Source: Prevotella sp. khp7 (GTDB lineage Bacteria; Bacteroidota; Bacteroidia; Bacteroidales; Bacteroidaceae). From it: a stretch of DNA of 64,000 nt. Shown piece by piece: positions 14,676-23,240 of the stretch (positions are counted from its first letter, which is position 1; every line of letters starts with the position of its first letter). The notes under the pieces were generated by a model. That model did not search any database. It was not told the origin of the DNA and saw only the letters and a program-made list of their open reading frames with translations. The position numbers and the translations under genes are program-made. Location: contig NZ_FOIV01000001.1 of NCBI RefSeq assembly GCF_900109055.1, positions 354,682-418,681 of the forward strand, written 5' to 3'.

Positions 14676-14746
14676 GCGGAATTAGCACATCGGTAGTGCA
14701 CGGGCTTCCCAAGCCTGGGAGGCGGGTTCGATTCCCGTATTCCGCT
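14676..14746 (+). tRNA. tRNA-Gly(CCC)
   Basis: A 71-base cloverleaf: acceptor gcggaat/attccgc, D arm gcac/gtgc, anticodon loop ttcccaa with CCC, T arm gcggg-ttcgatt-cccgt, discriminator T. It is 30 bases downstream of tRNA-Thr and probably in the same transcript. Confidence 0.95.
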
Positions 14747-14794
14747 CTTCCGAGGGTGGCTCGATTCAACCACAATGTAAAGAAAGCATGCTTA

Positions 14795-14845
14795 AAAAAG
14801 CGCCTCTCTGTCTGCTCAATCTAGAGAAACAGAGAGGCGTTTTTA
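14795..14845 (+). terminator. Terminator after tRNA-Gly
   Basis: The arms cgcctctctg (14801-14810) and cagagaggcg (14830-14839) are perfect 10-mers, preceded by six A and followed by ttttt. Confidence 0.85.
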
Positions 14846-14853
14846 TGGTGTTT

Positions 14854-14949
14854 GGGAGTTTCCTTACGACTAACTAGCAGTTTCCTTACGACTAACTGGG
14901 AGTTTCCTTACGACTAACTAGGAGTTTCCTTACGACTAACTGGGAGTTT
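14854..14949. repeat. 22-bp tandem repeat array, four units plus a partial
   Basis: The unit gggagtttccttacgactaact starts at about 14854, 14876, 14898 and 14920 with a constant 22-base period, and a broken fifth copy begins at 14942. The units differ only at the junction (a/g, g/c). The reverse complement core agttagtcgtaaggaaac recurs, with one change, at 63404-63421. The array lies in the 333-base gap between tRNA-Gly and the convergent glucosaminidase gene; I see no coding sequence here. Confidence 0.9.
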
Positions 14950-15079
14950 AGACGTCACAAACCTGGTGTTTGGATAGGACTTTCTAGTCGTCTGTTTACA
15001 AAGACGGCATTATTCCGAGTCGCATTGTGGCAATGTTTTACCACGAGTGGGCACCACCCACTTTGGCAGATTGCCATCG

Positions 15080-15991
15080 TTATCTCAGTCGGAGGCCTTC
15101 GCCAACAAATATCTGATGGTCGGGCTCCAAATGGTTCAGCTTATAAAGGCTCTTCAGGCGGATGCCATACTTCTGGGAGATAGAGTACATAGACTCGCCA
15201 GGCTGAACATAATGCAGACGCCCCTTATAATCCTTAGGCGCTTTCTTCTGCTTCTTCTTCAGCCAGATAATCTCACCCTCTTCAAGCTGGTCCTTTCTGT
15301 TTCGCTCGTTGTATCTGGCAATCTTACGATAGCTGATGCCTATTTCCTGACCTATAGTCTTAAAAGTGTCACCACGACGAGCTACAAGATAGTAGTTCTT
15401 GTTGAAGATACGGATGATATGCAGACTGGCACCATTAATCTGCTGATCCTTAGTGCGCTGCGACATAAACTTATCGTAGCCCTTGGCATTATCGTACTGG
15501 TCGAGCTTATAAAACTGGATTATCTCTATCAGTTTATTGGCATACTGAGGATTGGTAGCATAGCCTGCGGCTTTCAAACCTCGCGCCCACCCTTTATAAT
15601 CGGTAACGCCCAGCTGGAACAGCTGACTATAGCGGCGACTGCCTGCAAGGAAACGGGAATGATCCTCGTAAGACTCATAGGCTGAGCTATAGGCTCGAAA
15701 ACACTCACCACGAGCATCGTCGTCATGATAGCTGGTTGGCCCCGTCCAATCATTATGGCACTTAATTCCAAAGTGGTTGTTAGCCTTACGGGTAAGTTCA
15801 CTACGCCCCGCCCCACTCTCAAGAAGACCTTGAGCCAGCGTAATAGAAGCAGGAATCTTATATCGCTGCATCTGCTCGATGGCGATATCCTTATATTGGT
15901 CGATATATTGCTGATAAGCCTGATTCCATCGCACCTGGGCAGAAGCACCCAAGGCCAAGAATAAAGCAGTAGTTATAAAAAATTTCCTCAT
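15080..15991 (-). CDS. Exported glucosaminidase with two LysM domains
   Basis: This is a predicted peptidoglycan hydrolase of 303 residues. A signal peptide ends GASAQ at about residue 18. The mannosyl-glycoprotein endo-beta-N-acetylglucosaminidase-like domain (about 22-160) contains the catalytic-region motif LAQGLLESGAGRS and HFGIKCH. Two LysM modules follow: one degenerate (YYLVARRGDTFKTIGQEIGIS, about 197-240) and one canonical (HYVQPGESMYSISQKYGIR, about 260-303). LysM modules bind peptidoglycan GlcNAc. The start MRKFFITT at 15991 gives a clean signal peptide; a 7-residue longer start at 16012 would overlap the candidate -7 box at 16010-16017. Divergent from cdd. Confidence 0.88.
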   Translation of the reverse strand: MRKFFITTALFLALGASAQVRWNQAYQQYIDQYKDIAIEQMQRYKIPASITLAQGLLESGAGRSELTRKANNHFGIKCHNDWTGPTSYHDDDARGECFRAYSSAYESYEDHSRFLAGSRRYSQLFQLGVTDYKGWARGLKAAGYATNPQYANKLIEIIQFYKLDQYDNAKGYDKFMSQRTKDQQINGASLHIIRIFNKNYYLVARRGDTFKTIGQEIGISYRKIARYNERNRKDQLEEGEIIWLKKKQKKAPKDYKGRLHYVQPGESMYSISQKYGIRLKSLYKLNHLEPDHQIFVGEGLRLR

Positions 15992-16009
15992 AGACCTGAT
16001 ATTTCTCTG

Positions 16010-16017
16010 CAAAAGTA
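16010..16017 (-). promoter_or_regulatory. -7 box (TACTTTTG) for the glucosaminidase gene
   Basis: A full TAnnTTTG match 19 bases before the chosen start; the -33 element is not clear. Confidence 0.55.
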
Positions 16018-16039
16018 GTGATTTCTCTTGAATTATTCG

Positions 16040-16047
16040 TAAATTTG
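16040..16047 (+). promoter_or_regulatory. -7 box (TAAATTTG) for cdd
   Basis: A full TAnnTTTG match 20 bases before the cdd ATG; the -33 element is not clear. Confidence 0.55.
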
Positions 16048-16066
16048 CCGAAAAATAACGATTTTT

Positions 16067-16540
16067 ATGAAGGAACTCGAACTGAAATCAGTCATCAAAG
16101 TCTGCCAGATGGAGGAATTGACTCAAGAAGAGCAGCATTTGATTGAGCTGGCCATTGAAGGCACAAACCGCAGCTATGCCCCCTACTCAAAGTTTCACGT
16201 TGGCGCTGGTGTCAGACTTGACAACGGTGTGGAGATTATAGGATGTAATCAGGAAAATGCTGCTTATCCCTCGGGACTTTGTGCTGAGCGTACGGCGTTG
16301 TTTGCCGCAGGCGCCCAATATCCAGACGTTCCTGTAAGAATGCTGGCGATTGCCGCTCGAGGAACAAATGGGAAGTTAGTAGAAGAGCCTGTTGGTCCTT
16401 GTGGAAGTTGTCGCCAGGTGATTATCGAGTCGGAAACGCGTGCAGGAGGCCCTATCCGCATCTTACTCTACGGGCAGAAGCACATCTATGTGATTGATGG
16501 AATCAGAAAACTGATGCCGCTCACATTCTCTGAGTTCTAA
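16067..16540 (+). CDS. cdd: Cytidine deaminase
   Basis: Cdd hydrolyses cytidine and deoxycytidine to uridine and deoxyuridine in pyrimidine salvage. The 157-residue product is the size of the homotetrameric class. It shows the zinc site of the family: CAERTA (Cys and catalytic Glu, about residues 71-76) and PCGSCRQ (about 106-112), plus the substrate-binding FHVGAGV segment. An N-terminal extension of about 20 residues precedes the domain. The 3' end overlaps the convergent beta-helix lipoprotein gene by 4 bases. Confidence 0.95.
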   Translation: MKELELKSVIKVCQMEELTQEEQHLIELAIEGTNRSYAPYSKFHVGAGVRLDNGVEIIGCNQENAAYPSGLCAERTALFAAGAQYPDVPVRMLAIAARGTNGKLVEEPVGPCGSCRQVIIESETRAGGPIRILLYGQKHIYVIDGIRKLMPLTFSEF

Positions 16541-17856
16541 TAGCATCCTAATCCTACAGCTGGCGATTGAGGCAAGAGATGGAAATCGTAATACAGATTA
16601 TCTTCGTCGATTGTCACAAAATGTTTCGTACCTTGTATAGAGTCGCTGGATGATTCCCAGATAATCTGCTCGTAATGCTCCGCGTCTTCTACCTTTGGCG
16701 TACGAAGCAGACTATTACTGAAATGATAGACAAACGGCGTATCATCGTTTTTCTGAGAGCCCAGCACCACATCATCTTCATAACCTGTGATGATACTCGC
16801 TTCACAAGCGAAACGACGTAAAGGCGAATCTTGATTTGAAAGGAAAAGTGCTGCACCTCGATTGGCAGAGAAAGGATAGAACTGACCAATAGTACAGTTT
16901 TTAATATCTACCTCACCACCCGATATCGACAAACAAGGCCCTAAGGTGTTTGTGAGCTGACATCTCTCCAGAAGTGCACGAGTATGTTTCAACTCTACTC
17001 CCGAGCCCTTACAATTATGGACCACACACTGCATCATTATAAGATGGGCGGTGTCATCTACAACTTCAGAATCACAGACGATACCGTTTTCAGGATTACG
17101 GATTTCGGTATTAATCAGTATATTGTCTGTGGAAGAGGCATAAAAGCGAACTCCCTTCCACTGACCGCTAACACGATCGTAAGGCAGATAAGAGAACATA
17201 CGGTCGAGGCGATCACCTCGCATCAGACAATTCTCTGTGTTCAGGCTGCCATAGACCTCTAAACCCGAACCATCGTGAAAATAAAGTGTAGTATTTCGAA
17301 TGGTAAGTTTGACGCCTTCCATCACTTTCATATCGCCGTATATAATATAAGGTACGCGAGAATCAATTACAGAATCTCTCGTAATGACTGGCGAATAGAG
17401 CTTCACGGCATCCCATGTCCAAGCCCTTAAAGCCACTTTCTGCTCTACACCACTCTCCAAGTCAAACAACAAATCGTCTTCTACCAAAGTCGGCTCCTCG
17501 CGAAAAGCCTCTGGTGCCGTCAGTTCCACGAAAACAAGGATACTGTCATTCTTACGAATCTCAACATCGCTGGTCTGCGAACCATTGGCATTATCAAGAT
17601 AGACGCCATCAACATTCACACGATAGCCAGACTGATTGCCTCGCTTCAAACGTACAGCCTGCAAACGGAGCCCATCATTATTGCGATTATACACCCAGAA
17701 AGAGTATGTTGAAGAAGGGGTACGGCTGAAAACGGTGTCGAGTTTCAGGGTATCAACCGAGAAAGACAACTTGAGTGATGAGCTTGTAGAAAACGAGTCT
17801 TCGTCTGCACAAGCCACAAGCAGTAGGATAATCAGAAAATAAAAAATCCGTCTCAT
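16537..17856 (-). CDS. Lipoprotein with a right-handed parallel beta-helix
   Basis: The 439-residue product has a short lipoprotein signal (LLLVAC, Cys16). About 130 residues of beta-rich sequence are followed from about residue 165 by repeated short strands with stacked Asn, Ile and Cys (LTIRNTTLYF, SLNTENCLM, ILINTEIRNPENGI, VDIKNCTIGQF), the pattern of a right-handed parallel beta-helix as in polysaccharide lyases and related surface proteins. I see no lyase catalytic motif, so an enzymatic role is not claimed. It ends in GLGCY. The gene converges on cdd with a 4-base overlap and has no same-strand partner nearby. Confidence 0.78.
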   Translation of the reverse strand: MRRIFYFLIILLLVACADEDSFSTSSSLKLSFSVDTLKLDTVFSRTPSSTYSFWVYNRNNDGLRLQAVRLKRGNQSGYRVNVDGVYLDNANGSQTSDVEIRKNDSILVFVELTAPEAFREEPTLVEDDLLFDLESGVEQKVALRAWTWDAVKLYSPVITRDSVIDSRVPYIIYGDMKVMEGVKLTIRNTTLYFHDGSGLEVYGSLNTENCLMRGDRLDRMFSYLPYDRVSGQWKGVRFYASSTDNILINTEIRNPENGIVCDSEVVDDTAHLIMMQCVVHNCKGSGVELKHTRALLERCQLTNTLGPCLSISGGEVDIKNCTIGQFYPFSANRGAALFLSNQDSPLRRFACEASIITGYEDDVVLGSQKNDDTPFVYHFSNSLLRTPKVEDAEHYEQIIWESSSDSIQGTKHFVTIDEDNLYYDFHLLPQSPAVGLGCY

Positions 17857-17896
17857 CGTATAGATAAAACGGATTCGCTATAGAATTATTGTATGA

Positions 17897-18454
17897 CTAC
17901 TTACCGAAATAGCGCTTCAGCAGGCCAGCAAAGCCAGCACCATGACGGGCTTCATCCTTAGCCATCTCATGAACGGTATCGTGAATGGCATCAAAGCCAG
18001 CAGCCTTAGCGTTCTTGGCAATACGAAACTTGTCCTCACAAGCACCAGCTTCAGCAGCAGCACGCTTCTCGAGATTAGTCTTAGTATCCCATACACATTC
18101 GCCCAGCAACTCTGCAAAACGAGATGCATGGTCAGCCTCCTCAAACGCATAACGCTTGAAAGCCTCGGCAATCTCAGGATAGCCCTCACGGTCAGCCTGA
18201 CGAGCCATAGCCAGATACATACCAACCTCGCCGCACTCGCCATTGAAATGGTTGCGAAGATCGTCTATCATCTCCTGTGACACACCCTCAGGCTTACCAT
18301 CACCAATACGATGAACGGTAGCATATGTGGTTTCACCATCTTCCTTCAGTTCTGAAAACTTTGAAGCAGGAGCTTTACAAATTGGGCACTTCTCGGGAGC
18401 AGCATCGCCTTCATAGATATATCCACAAACGGCGCAAATAAACTTTTTCTTCAT
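17897..18454 (-). CDS. Reverse rubrerythrin (rubredoxin-ferritin fusion peroxidase)
   Basis: This is an oxidative-stress enzyme of anaerobes that reduces hydrogen peroxide using NADH-derived electrons. The 185-residue product has an N-terminal rubredoxin module with two CxxC pairs (CAVCGY at about residues 7-12 and CPICK at 22-26), then a ferritin-like diiron domain with the ExxH helices (EEADHASRF near 115 and [10 protein letters not shown] near 167). The rubredoxin-first order defines reverse rubrerythrin, opposite to classical rubrerythrin. It is monocistronic, with a promoter at 18502-18533 and the upstream operon's terminator immediately before it. Confidence 0.92.
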   Translation of the reverse strand: MKKKFICAVCGYIYEGDAAPEKCPICKAPASKFSELKEDGETTYATVHRIGDGKPEGVSQEMIDDLRNHFNGECGEVGMYLAMARQADREGYPEIAEAFKRYAFEEADHASRFAELLGECVWDTKTNLEKRAAAEAGACEDKFRIAKNAKAAGFDAIHDTVHEMAKDEARHGAGFAGLLKRYFGK

Positions 18455-18501
18455 AATCGTATTTGTTTAGTTAATAAATAAAACCTCATAAATTCTGTTT
18501 G

Positions 18502-18533
18502 CAAATATACAATAAAAAAATGAATTCCACAAG
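18502..18533 (-). promoter_or_regulatory. Promoter of the reverse rubrerythrin gene
   Basis: Minus strand: CTTG at 18530-18533 (one change from TTTG) and TATATTTG at 18502-18509, 20 bp apart. The -33 part lies inside the preceding terminator hairpin. Confidence 0.65.
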
Positions 18534-18551
18534 TATTTTGTAGAATTCATT
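18519..18551 (-). terminator. Terminator of the fur-purA-hisS-CE12 run
   Basis: On the minus strand the arms aatgaattctac and gtggaattcatt pair over 12 bp (one G-U) with a 9-base loop and are followed by a T run. It lies 23 bases after the CE12 esterase stop codon. Confidence 0.85.
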
Positions 18552-18573
18552 CTTATTTATACGATGTCTAAAC

Positions 18574-19398
18574 TTACTTCTTACGATATCTGTTTAACAG
18601 AGGTACTTCTTCACAGAGAGCGTCAGCCAGAAGATTGGCAACAACCTTTGCACCATATTTATTATAGTGCGTGTTGTCCTGTTTGCCTTGCGGTTCTGAA
18701 GGTTCTTCACCTGGGCGGAACCACATGTGAAGTTTCTTTGACGCTTCAGTACCCAGTCCTTGCTCAAGATCATGGGTTATCTGATTTGCATCGATGAAAT
18801 GGCAATTCATACGTTGAGCTACAATCTTCGGAGCAATACGATAAAGTCCATGAGTATCAATAAGCGAATCGCCCTCAATCATCTTAGTACCATCCAGAAA
18901 AGTTGAAGTGCGAAGTATCTCGTCATCATCATTTTCTGGAGCCTTTACGAAAAAGTTACGGCGAACCACACTATTCATGAGAACTGGAATACCACCCTTT
19001 TCACGCGTTTCTCTCACATACCTGGCCAGATTGTCGTCGAAGGTAGAACCAGGATCCGTATGACGATCAGCTTTCGGCTTCTCATCGTTGTGACCAAATT
19101 GGATGATGACATAGTCACCAGGTTTGATGCGTTCGAGCACTTTATCCCATCGTCCTTCTTCAAGGAAACTCTTTGAAGAGCGACCATTCACAGCATGGTT
19201 ATCTACAACGATATAATCGGAATCGAAACAATCTTGAAGCATCATCGCCCAACCCCGTTCCACTTTTCCACCCGTAGTATCCTTATTAGCTGCGGTGGAA
19301 TCGCCTATCACGAAGATGGTTGTGCTCTTGTCTTTAGTTGCCGCTGTCAAGCCACATACAATACAAGTCAATATGATGACGCTCTTAAGAGACCTCAC
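18574..19398 (-). CDS. Rhamnogalacturonan acetylesterase-like SGNH hydrolase (CE12)
   Basis: The 274-residue exported protein has a signal peptide (about 1-20) and the four SGNH blocks: GDSTAA (catalytic Ser, about residue 33), AVNGRS (Asn/Gly), FGHNDEKP (His-Asn-Asp block III) and KQDNTHYN (Asp and His of block V). The combination GDSTAA and FGHND is typical of CE12 enzymes that remove acetyl groups from pectic rhamnogalacturonan. It overlaps the hisS stop codon by 4 bases, so it is translated from the same mRNA as purA and hisS, an odd partner for a pectin esterase. Confidence 0.88.
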   Translation of the reverse strand: MRSLKSVIILTCIVCGLTAATKDKSTTIFVIGDSTAANKDTTGGKVERGWAMMLQDCFDSDYIVVDNHAVNGRSSKSFLEEGRWDKVLERIKPGDYVIIQFGHNDEKPKADRHTDPGSTFDDNLARYVRETREKGGIPVLMNSVVRRNFFVKAPENDDDEILRTSTFLDGTKMIEGDSLIDTHGLYRIAPKIVAQRMNCHFIDANQITHDLEQGLGTEASKKLHMWFRPGEEPSEPQGKQDNTHYNKYGAKVVANLLADALCEEVPLLNRYRKK

Positions 19399-20759
19399 TG
19401 CTTTACAATATCGATAAGCTGTTCTGCATCAACAAGTTGCTGATCGCCAGTCAACATATTCTTCAATGTAAGTTTTCCATCCTTCATCTCGTTCTCACCA
19501 GCCAGTGCAACAAAAGGTATCTGCTTGGCATTAGCATACGACATCTGCTTCTTCATCTTCGATGAATCGGGGAAAATCTCCGTACGGATACCTGCAGCAC
19601 GAGCCTTAGCCACAGCGGGGAGGCAATAAGCCGTTTCCTTCTCACCAAAATTGATAAACAGGAGCTGCGTACCATTAACGGCATCCTTAGGATATGCATC
19701 GAGCGCATTAAGTACATCGAAGATACGGTCAATACCGAACGAGATACCAACACCAGAGATGCCAGGCATTCCGAAGATACCAGTCAGGTTATCATAGCGG
19801 CCACCGCCAAGGATAGAGCCCATGGGAACATCAAGCGCCTTAACCTCGAAAATGGCGCCCGTATAGTAATTCAAACCACGGGCCAATGTGAGGTCAAGCT
19901 GAATTTCATTGTTCAAGCCCAATGTCTTCAGCGTATCAAGGATATAGCGAAGCTCATCTACCCCCTTCAGACCGACCTCGCTAGAGACAAGCACCTCAGC
20001 AATAGTGTTCAGTTTCTCATCGTTACTTCCTTCAAGGGTGATGATTGGCTGAAGCTTAGCAATCTGATCATCGGAAAGGCCATCCTCACGAAGCTCAGCA
20101 TTCACATTATCGAGTCCGATTTTATCGAGTTTATCGATAGCTACGGTAATATCCACAATCTTCTCTGCAGCACCGATGACTTCGGCTATTCCTGTAAGAA
20201 TCTTACGGTTGTTGATCTTTATCTGAACACGAACACCAAAACGGGTGAATACGGTATCTACAATCTGCATGAGCTCTACCTCATTCAAGAGAGAGTCTGA
20301 GCCAACAATATCACCATCAAACTGCCAGAACTCGCGATATCGTCCCTTCTGAGGACGGTCTGCGCGCCACACAGGCTGCATCTGATAACGTTTGAATGGA
20401 AGTTGCAATTCTTCGCGGTGCATCACCACATAACGTGCGAAAGGAACGGTAAGGTCATAACGAAGTCCCTTTTCACAAAGTTTAGCCGCCAAGTGAAGAG
20501 CATGACGTTCCTTCAGTTCCTCATCGGACACCTTAGAAAGATAATCACCACTGTTAAGTACTTTGAAAAGCAACTTATCCCCTTCCTCGCCATACTTACC
20601 CATCAGCGTACCGAGAGTTTCCATTGCGGGGGTCTCTATCTGCTGAAAGCCATAGAGCTGATAGGCCTGCTTGATGGTGTCAAAAATATAATTGCGCTTA
20701 GCCATCTCCATTGGAGAGAAGTCGCGCGTTCCTTTAGGAATACTTGGTTTCTGTGCCAT
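19395..20759 (-). CDS. hisS: Histidyl-tRNA synthetase
   Basis: This class II enzyme charges tRNA-His. The 454-residue product begins with the typical [12 protein letters not shown] motif, contains motif 2 ([14 protein letters not shown], about residues 121-134), the histidine-specific [10 protein letters not shown] (His-A motif, about 290-299), motif 3 ([11 protein letters not shown]), and a C-terminal anticodon-binding domain. The start lies 3 bases after the purA stop codon, and its 3' end overlaps the CE12 esterase gene by 4 bases. Confidence 0.97.
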   Translation of the reverse strand: MAQKPSIPKGTRDFSPMEMAKRNYIFDTIKQAYQLYGFQQIETPAMETLGTLMGKYGEEGDKLLFKVLNSGDYLSKVSDEELKERHALHLAAKLCEKGLRYDLTVPFARYVVMHREELQLPFKRYQMQPVWRADRPQKGRYREFWQFDGDIVGSDSLLNEVELMQIVDTVFTRFGVRVQIKINNRKILTGIAEVIGAAEKIVDITVAIDKLDKIGLDNVNAELREDGLSDDQIAKLQPIITLEGSNDEKLNTIAEVLVSSEVGLKGVDELRYILDTLKTLGLNNEIQLDLTLARGLNYYTGAIFEVKALDVPMGSILGGGRYDNLTGIFGMPGISGVGISFGIDRIFDVLNALDAYPKDAVNGTQLLFINFGEKETAYCLPAVAKARAAGIRTEIFPDSSKMKKQMSYANAKQIPFVALAGENEMKDGKLTLKNMLTGDQQLVDAEQLIDIVKQ

Positions 20760-20762
20760 TTA

Positions 20763-22034
20763 CTACTTTCTTACAATTGTCTGGTCGCGGTCAGGACCGA
20801 TAGAGATAATCTTAATAGGAGTCTCGAGCTCTTTCTCAAGGAAAGCAATGTAATCGCTGAACTCTTTCGGGAACTGATCCTCTGAAGTGAACTTTGTCAT
20901 GTCGGTCTTCCATCCTGGCAGTTCCTTATAGACAGGTTCGATACCCTCCTCGATGTTATAAGGGAAATAATCGATTTCAACGCCGTTCTGCTTATAGGCT
21001 ACGCAGGCCTTAATGGTATCAAAGCCATCAAGTACGTCGCTTTTCATCATAATAAGCTGGGTAACGCCATTCACCATAATAGAATATTTCAGTGCAACAA
21101 GATCAATCCATCCGCAACGGCGCTCACGACCTGTAACAGCACCATACTCATGACCGAGATCACGAATCTTCTTTCCTGTTTCATCAAACAGCTCTGTGGG
21201 GAAAGGACCAGCACCAACACGTGTGCAGTAAGCTTTCATAATACCAAACACATCCCCAATTTTGTTGGGACCAATACCCAGACCTGTGCATGCTCCAGCA
21301 CAAATGGTGTTTGAAGAAGTTACGAAAGGATAGCTACCGAAGTCGACATCGAGCATAGTACCCTGAGCTCCTTCGCAAAGTACGCTCTTACCACTCTTCA
21401 GGATGTTGTTAATTTCATGCTCTGAGTCAACAATGGGGAACTGGCGGAGATACTCAACACCCTCAAGCCATTTTTTCTCGACTTCAGTGATATCATATTC
21501 AAAATTAAGCGACTTCAGAATAGCCTCATGACGCGCCTTTGCCTTAGCATATTTTTCTTCGAAGTTGTCGAGAATATCACCAACACGCAGACCGTTACGA
21601 CTTATCTTATCAGTATAGGTAGGACCAATGCCTTTACCAGTAGTACCAACCTTATCCTTACCCTTCTGAGCCTCATAAGCAGCATCGAGTACACGATGGG
21701 TAGGCATGATAAGATGTGCCTTTTTAGAAATATGCAGACGTGAATGCAAATCGTGACCACTTGCCTCCAGTGCCTTAGCCTCATCCATAAAGAGGTCTGG
21801 GGCCAAAACGACGCCATTACCGATAATGTTCACCTTTCCTCCTTGGAAAATACCAGAAGGAATAGAGCGCAGCACATATTTCTGCCCCTCAAACTCCAGC
21901 GTATGACCAGCATTAGGACCACCCTGGAAACGGGCAACCACATCGTACTTCGGGGTCAGAACATCGACCACCTTACCTTTTCCTTCGTCGCCCCACTGCA
22001 ATCCGAGCAGGACATCTACCTTACCTTTGTTCAT
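20763..22034 (-). CDS. purA: Adenylosuccinate synthase
   Basis: PurA joins IMP and aspartate using GTP, the first committed step from IMP to AMP. The 423-residue product opens with MNKGKVDVLLGLQWGDEGKGK, containing the phosphate-binding loop GDEGKGK and the catalytic Asp; other family blocks include GPNAGHT, GTTGKGIGPTY and GRERRCGW. The start at 22034 is chosen because this Met precedes the conserved opening directly; an upstream in-frame ATG would overlap fur by about 90 bases. Only 2 bases separate it from the fur stop codon. Confidence 0.96.
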   Translation of the reverse strand: MNKGKVDVLLGLQWGDEGKGKVVDVLTPKYDVVARFQGGPNAGHTLEFEGQKYVLRSIPSGIFQGGKVNIIGNGVVLAPDLFMDEAKALEASGHDLHSRLHISKKAHLIMPTHRVLDAAYEAQKGKDKVGTTGKGIGPTYTDKISRNGLRVGDILDNFEEKYAKAKARHEAILKSLNFEYDITEVEKKWLEGVEYLRQFPIVDSEHEINNILKSGKSVLCEGAQGTMLDVDFGSYPFVTSSNTICAGACTGLGIGPNKIGDVFGIMKAYCTRVGAGPFPTELFDETGKKIRDLGHEYGAVTGRERRCGWIDLVALKYSIMVNGVTQLIMMKSDVLDGFDTIKACVAYKQNGVEIDYFPYNIEEGIEPVYKELPGWKTDMTKFTSEDQFPKEFSDYIAFLEKELETPIKIISIGPDRDQTIVRK

Positions 22035-22036
22035 AA

Positions 22037-22555
22037 CTATTTTTTGTTCTGTTTTAAATGTTCCTGTTTTTCTAACTTCTCTAACTTGGCGCGCTTCTTC
22101 ATCTTCGACTGACAAGAGCTGCAAACACCATATACATATAATGTAAAGCCATCCTTGCGGAATCGCTTGAGATGCATACTATCTACCGCACGAATGATCT
22201 CCTGAGACTTAACCTCAGTTACATTTCCGCACATCGTACATATCTGATGGCAATGACTGCTATTATCATAGCAGGCTTCATACTTGGTTGTTCCCTGAAA
22301 ACGGTGTCTTGTGACCAAGCGCAACTCAAGAAACAGATTAAGCGTATTATATAACGTAGCACGACTGACAGGAAAATTAGATTCCTGCAGATAATCATTC
22401 AGTTCCTCTATTGTGAAATGCCCGTTAATACCATAGATGGTTCTCAGAATCTTGTAGCGCTCAGATGTCTTGCGATGATGATTCATCTCAAGATAATTGT
22501 CAAGAATACGCTCTACAGCGGCAATTACATTATCTCTGTTTCCCTTAATAGCCAT
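22037..22555 (-). CDS. Fur family metal-responsive repressor
   Basis: The 172-residue product has an N-terminal winged helix (FTIEELNDYLQE and FPVSRATLYNTLNLF, about residues 45-80) and a C-terminal dimerisation domain with the metal site HCHQICTMCG (about 106-115) and the structural zinc pair CxxC (CTMC and CSSC). A long Lys-Glu-rich tail follows. It could be Fur, PerR or Zur; residues alone do not decide. I used MAIKGNRDN at 22555 because the longer start would cover the -7 box at 22577. It leads purA and hisS with a 2-base gap, unusual for Fur. Confidence 0.9.
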   Translation of the reverse strand: MAIKGNRDNVIAAVERILDNYLEMNHHRKTSERYKILRTIYGINGHFTIEELNDYLQESNFPVSRATLYNTLNLFLELRLVTRHRFQGTTKYEACYDNSSHCHQICTMCGNVTEVKSQEIIRAVDSMHLKRFRKDGFTLYVYGVCSSCQSKMKKRAKLEKLEKQEHLKQNKK

Positions 22556-22576
22556 CTGATTTCCTTGAAAACCGCA

Positions 22577-22584
22577 CAAAGGTA
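22577..22584 (-). promoter_or_regulatory. -7 box (TACCTTTG) upstream of fur
   Basis: A full TAnnTTTG match 22 bases before the fur start, in the 60-base gap after the AlkD-like gene. It suggests that fur-purA-hisS-CE12 can be transcribed separately. Confidence 0.6.
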
Positions 22585-22615
22585 CTCATTTTCAGTCAGA
22601 AGAAAGAGAGTTTAT

Positions 22616-23230
22616 TTATAAAAAATCTAAATTAGCTCGTTTTATTGCACTTTTTGCAATTCTTTCGTATACTAATCCAAGTTCTGCGAATCTCTGAACG
22701 GCAGACAGCGCTGCTTTCTTAACAGGAATGCTACTACCCTGAAGAGCCGCCAATGCCTGATCGATGAATTCATTTATGCCACGTTCATTGGGCTCTTGGC
22801 CATTCATAAAAAGTCGAGAAAGGATATGGAAACCACACAACTGATACAGTTCTTTCTCTGAAGCCATCCACGTATATGCCTTAGCTGGAGCATAAGGCAA
22901 ATACTGATAGAGGTTGAAAGCCGCCTGTTCGGCAATCTCCTGGGTCGGAGTCTGTTCCATCCAAATATCAACGACCTCCGACAACATACGATCTGCTGGC
23001 ATAATCATGGTGGCCAATATCTTACATTCGCGTACATTTTCTTTCCACAGAGCAATAGCCAAATCGTAATTCTTACCGATTTCATCAGCTTTTTCCCGAA
23101 GTCGTGGCAGGGTTGCTCCCCAATTGAGTTTATAGTCAAGGCCTTTATCACGCATTGACTTTGCAACCGCTCCATCCATCATCAGACGAAACGATTGTTT
23201 GATTTCCTTTATTGTTGTATTAATATCCAT
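22616..23230 (-). CDS. AlkD-like HEAT-repeat DNA alkylation repair protein
   Basis: The 204-residue, mostly helical protein has the HEAT-like repeat layout of the DNA alkylation repair family (for example LPRLREKADEIGKNYDLAIALWKENVRECKIL, given here only in part). AlkD glycosylases remove bulky or positively charged alkyl bases. Members of this Bacteroidetes branch are short, and I cannot identify the catalytic Asp/Trp set with certainty, so enzymatic activity is not assured. It follows the M49 peptidase gene by 10 bases and is in the same operon. Confidence 0.72.
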   Translation of the reverse strand: MDINTTIKEIKQSFRLMMDGAVAKSMRDKGLDYKLNWGATLPRLREKADEIGKNYDLAIALWKENVRECKILATMIMPADRMLSEVVDIWMEQTPTQEIAEQAAFNLYQYLPYAPAKAYTWMASEKELYQLCGFHILSRLFMNGQEPNERGINEFIDQALAALQGSSIPVKKAALSAVQRFAELGLVYERIAKSAIKRANLDFL

Positions 23231-23240
23231 CTGACATTGT

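Noticed and set aside
14854..14949. CRISPR array
   Set aside because: The 22-bp units are directly adjacent, without spacers, and no cas genes lie in the window.
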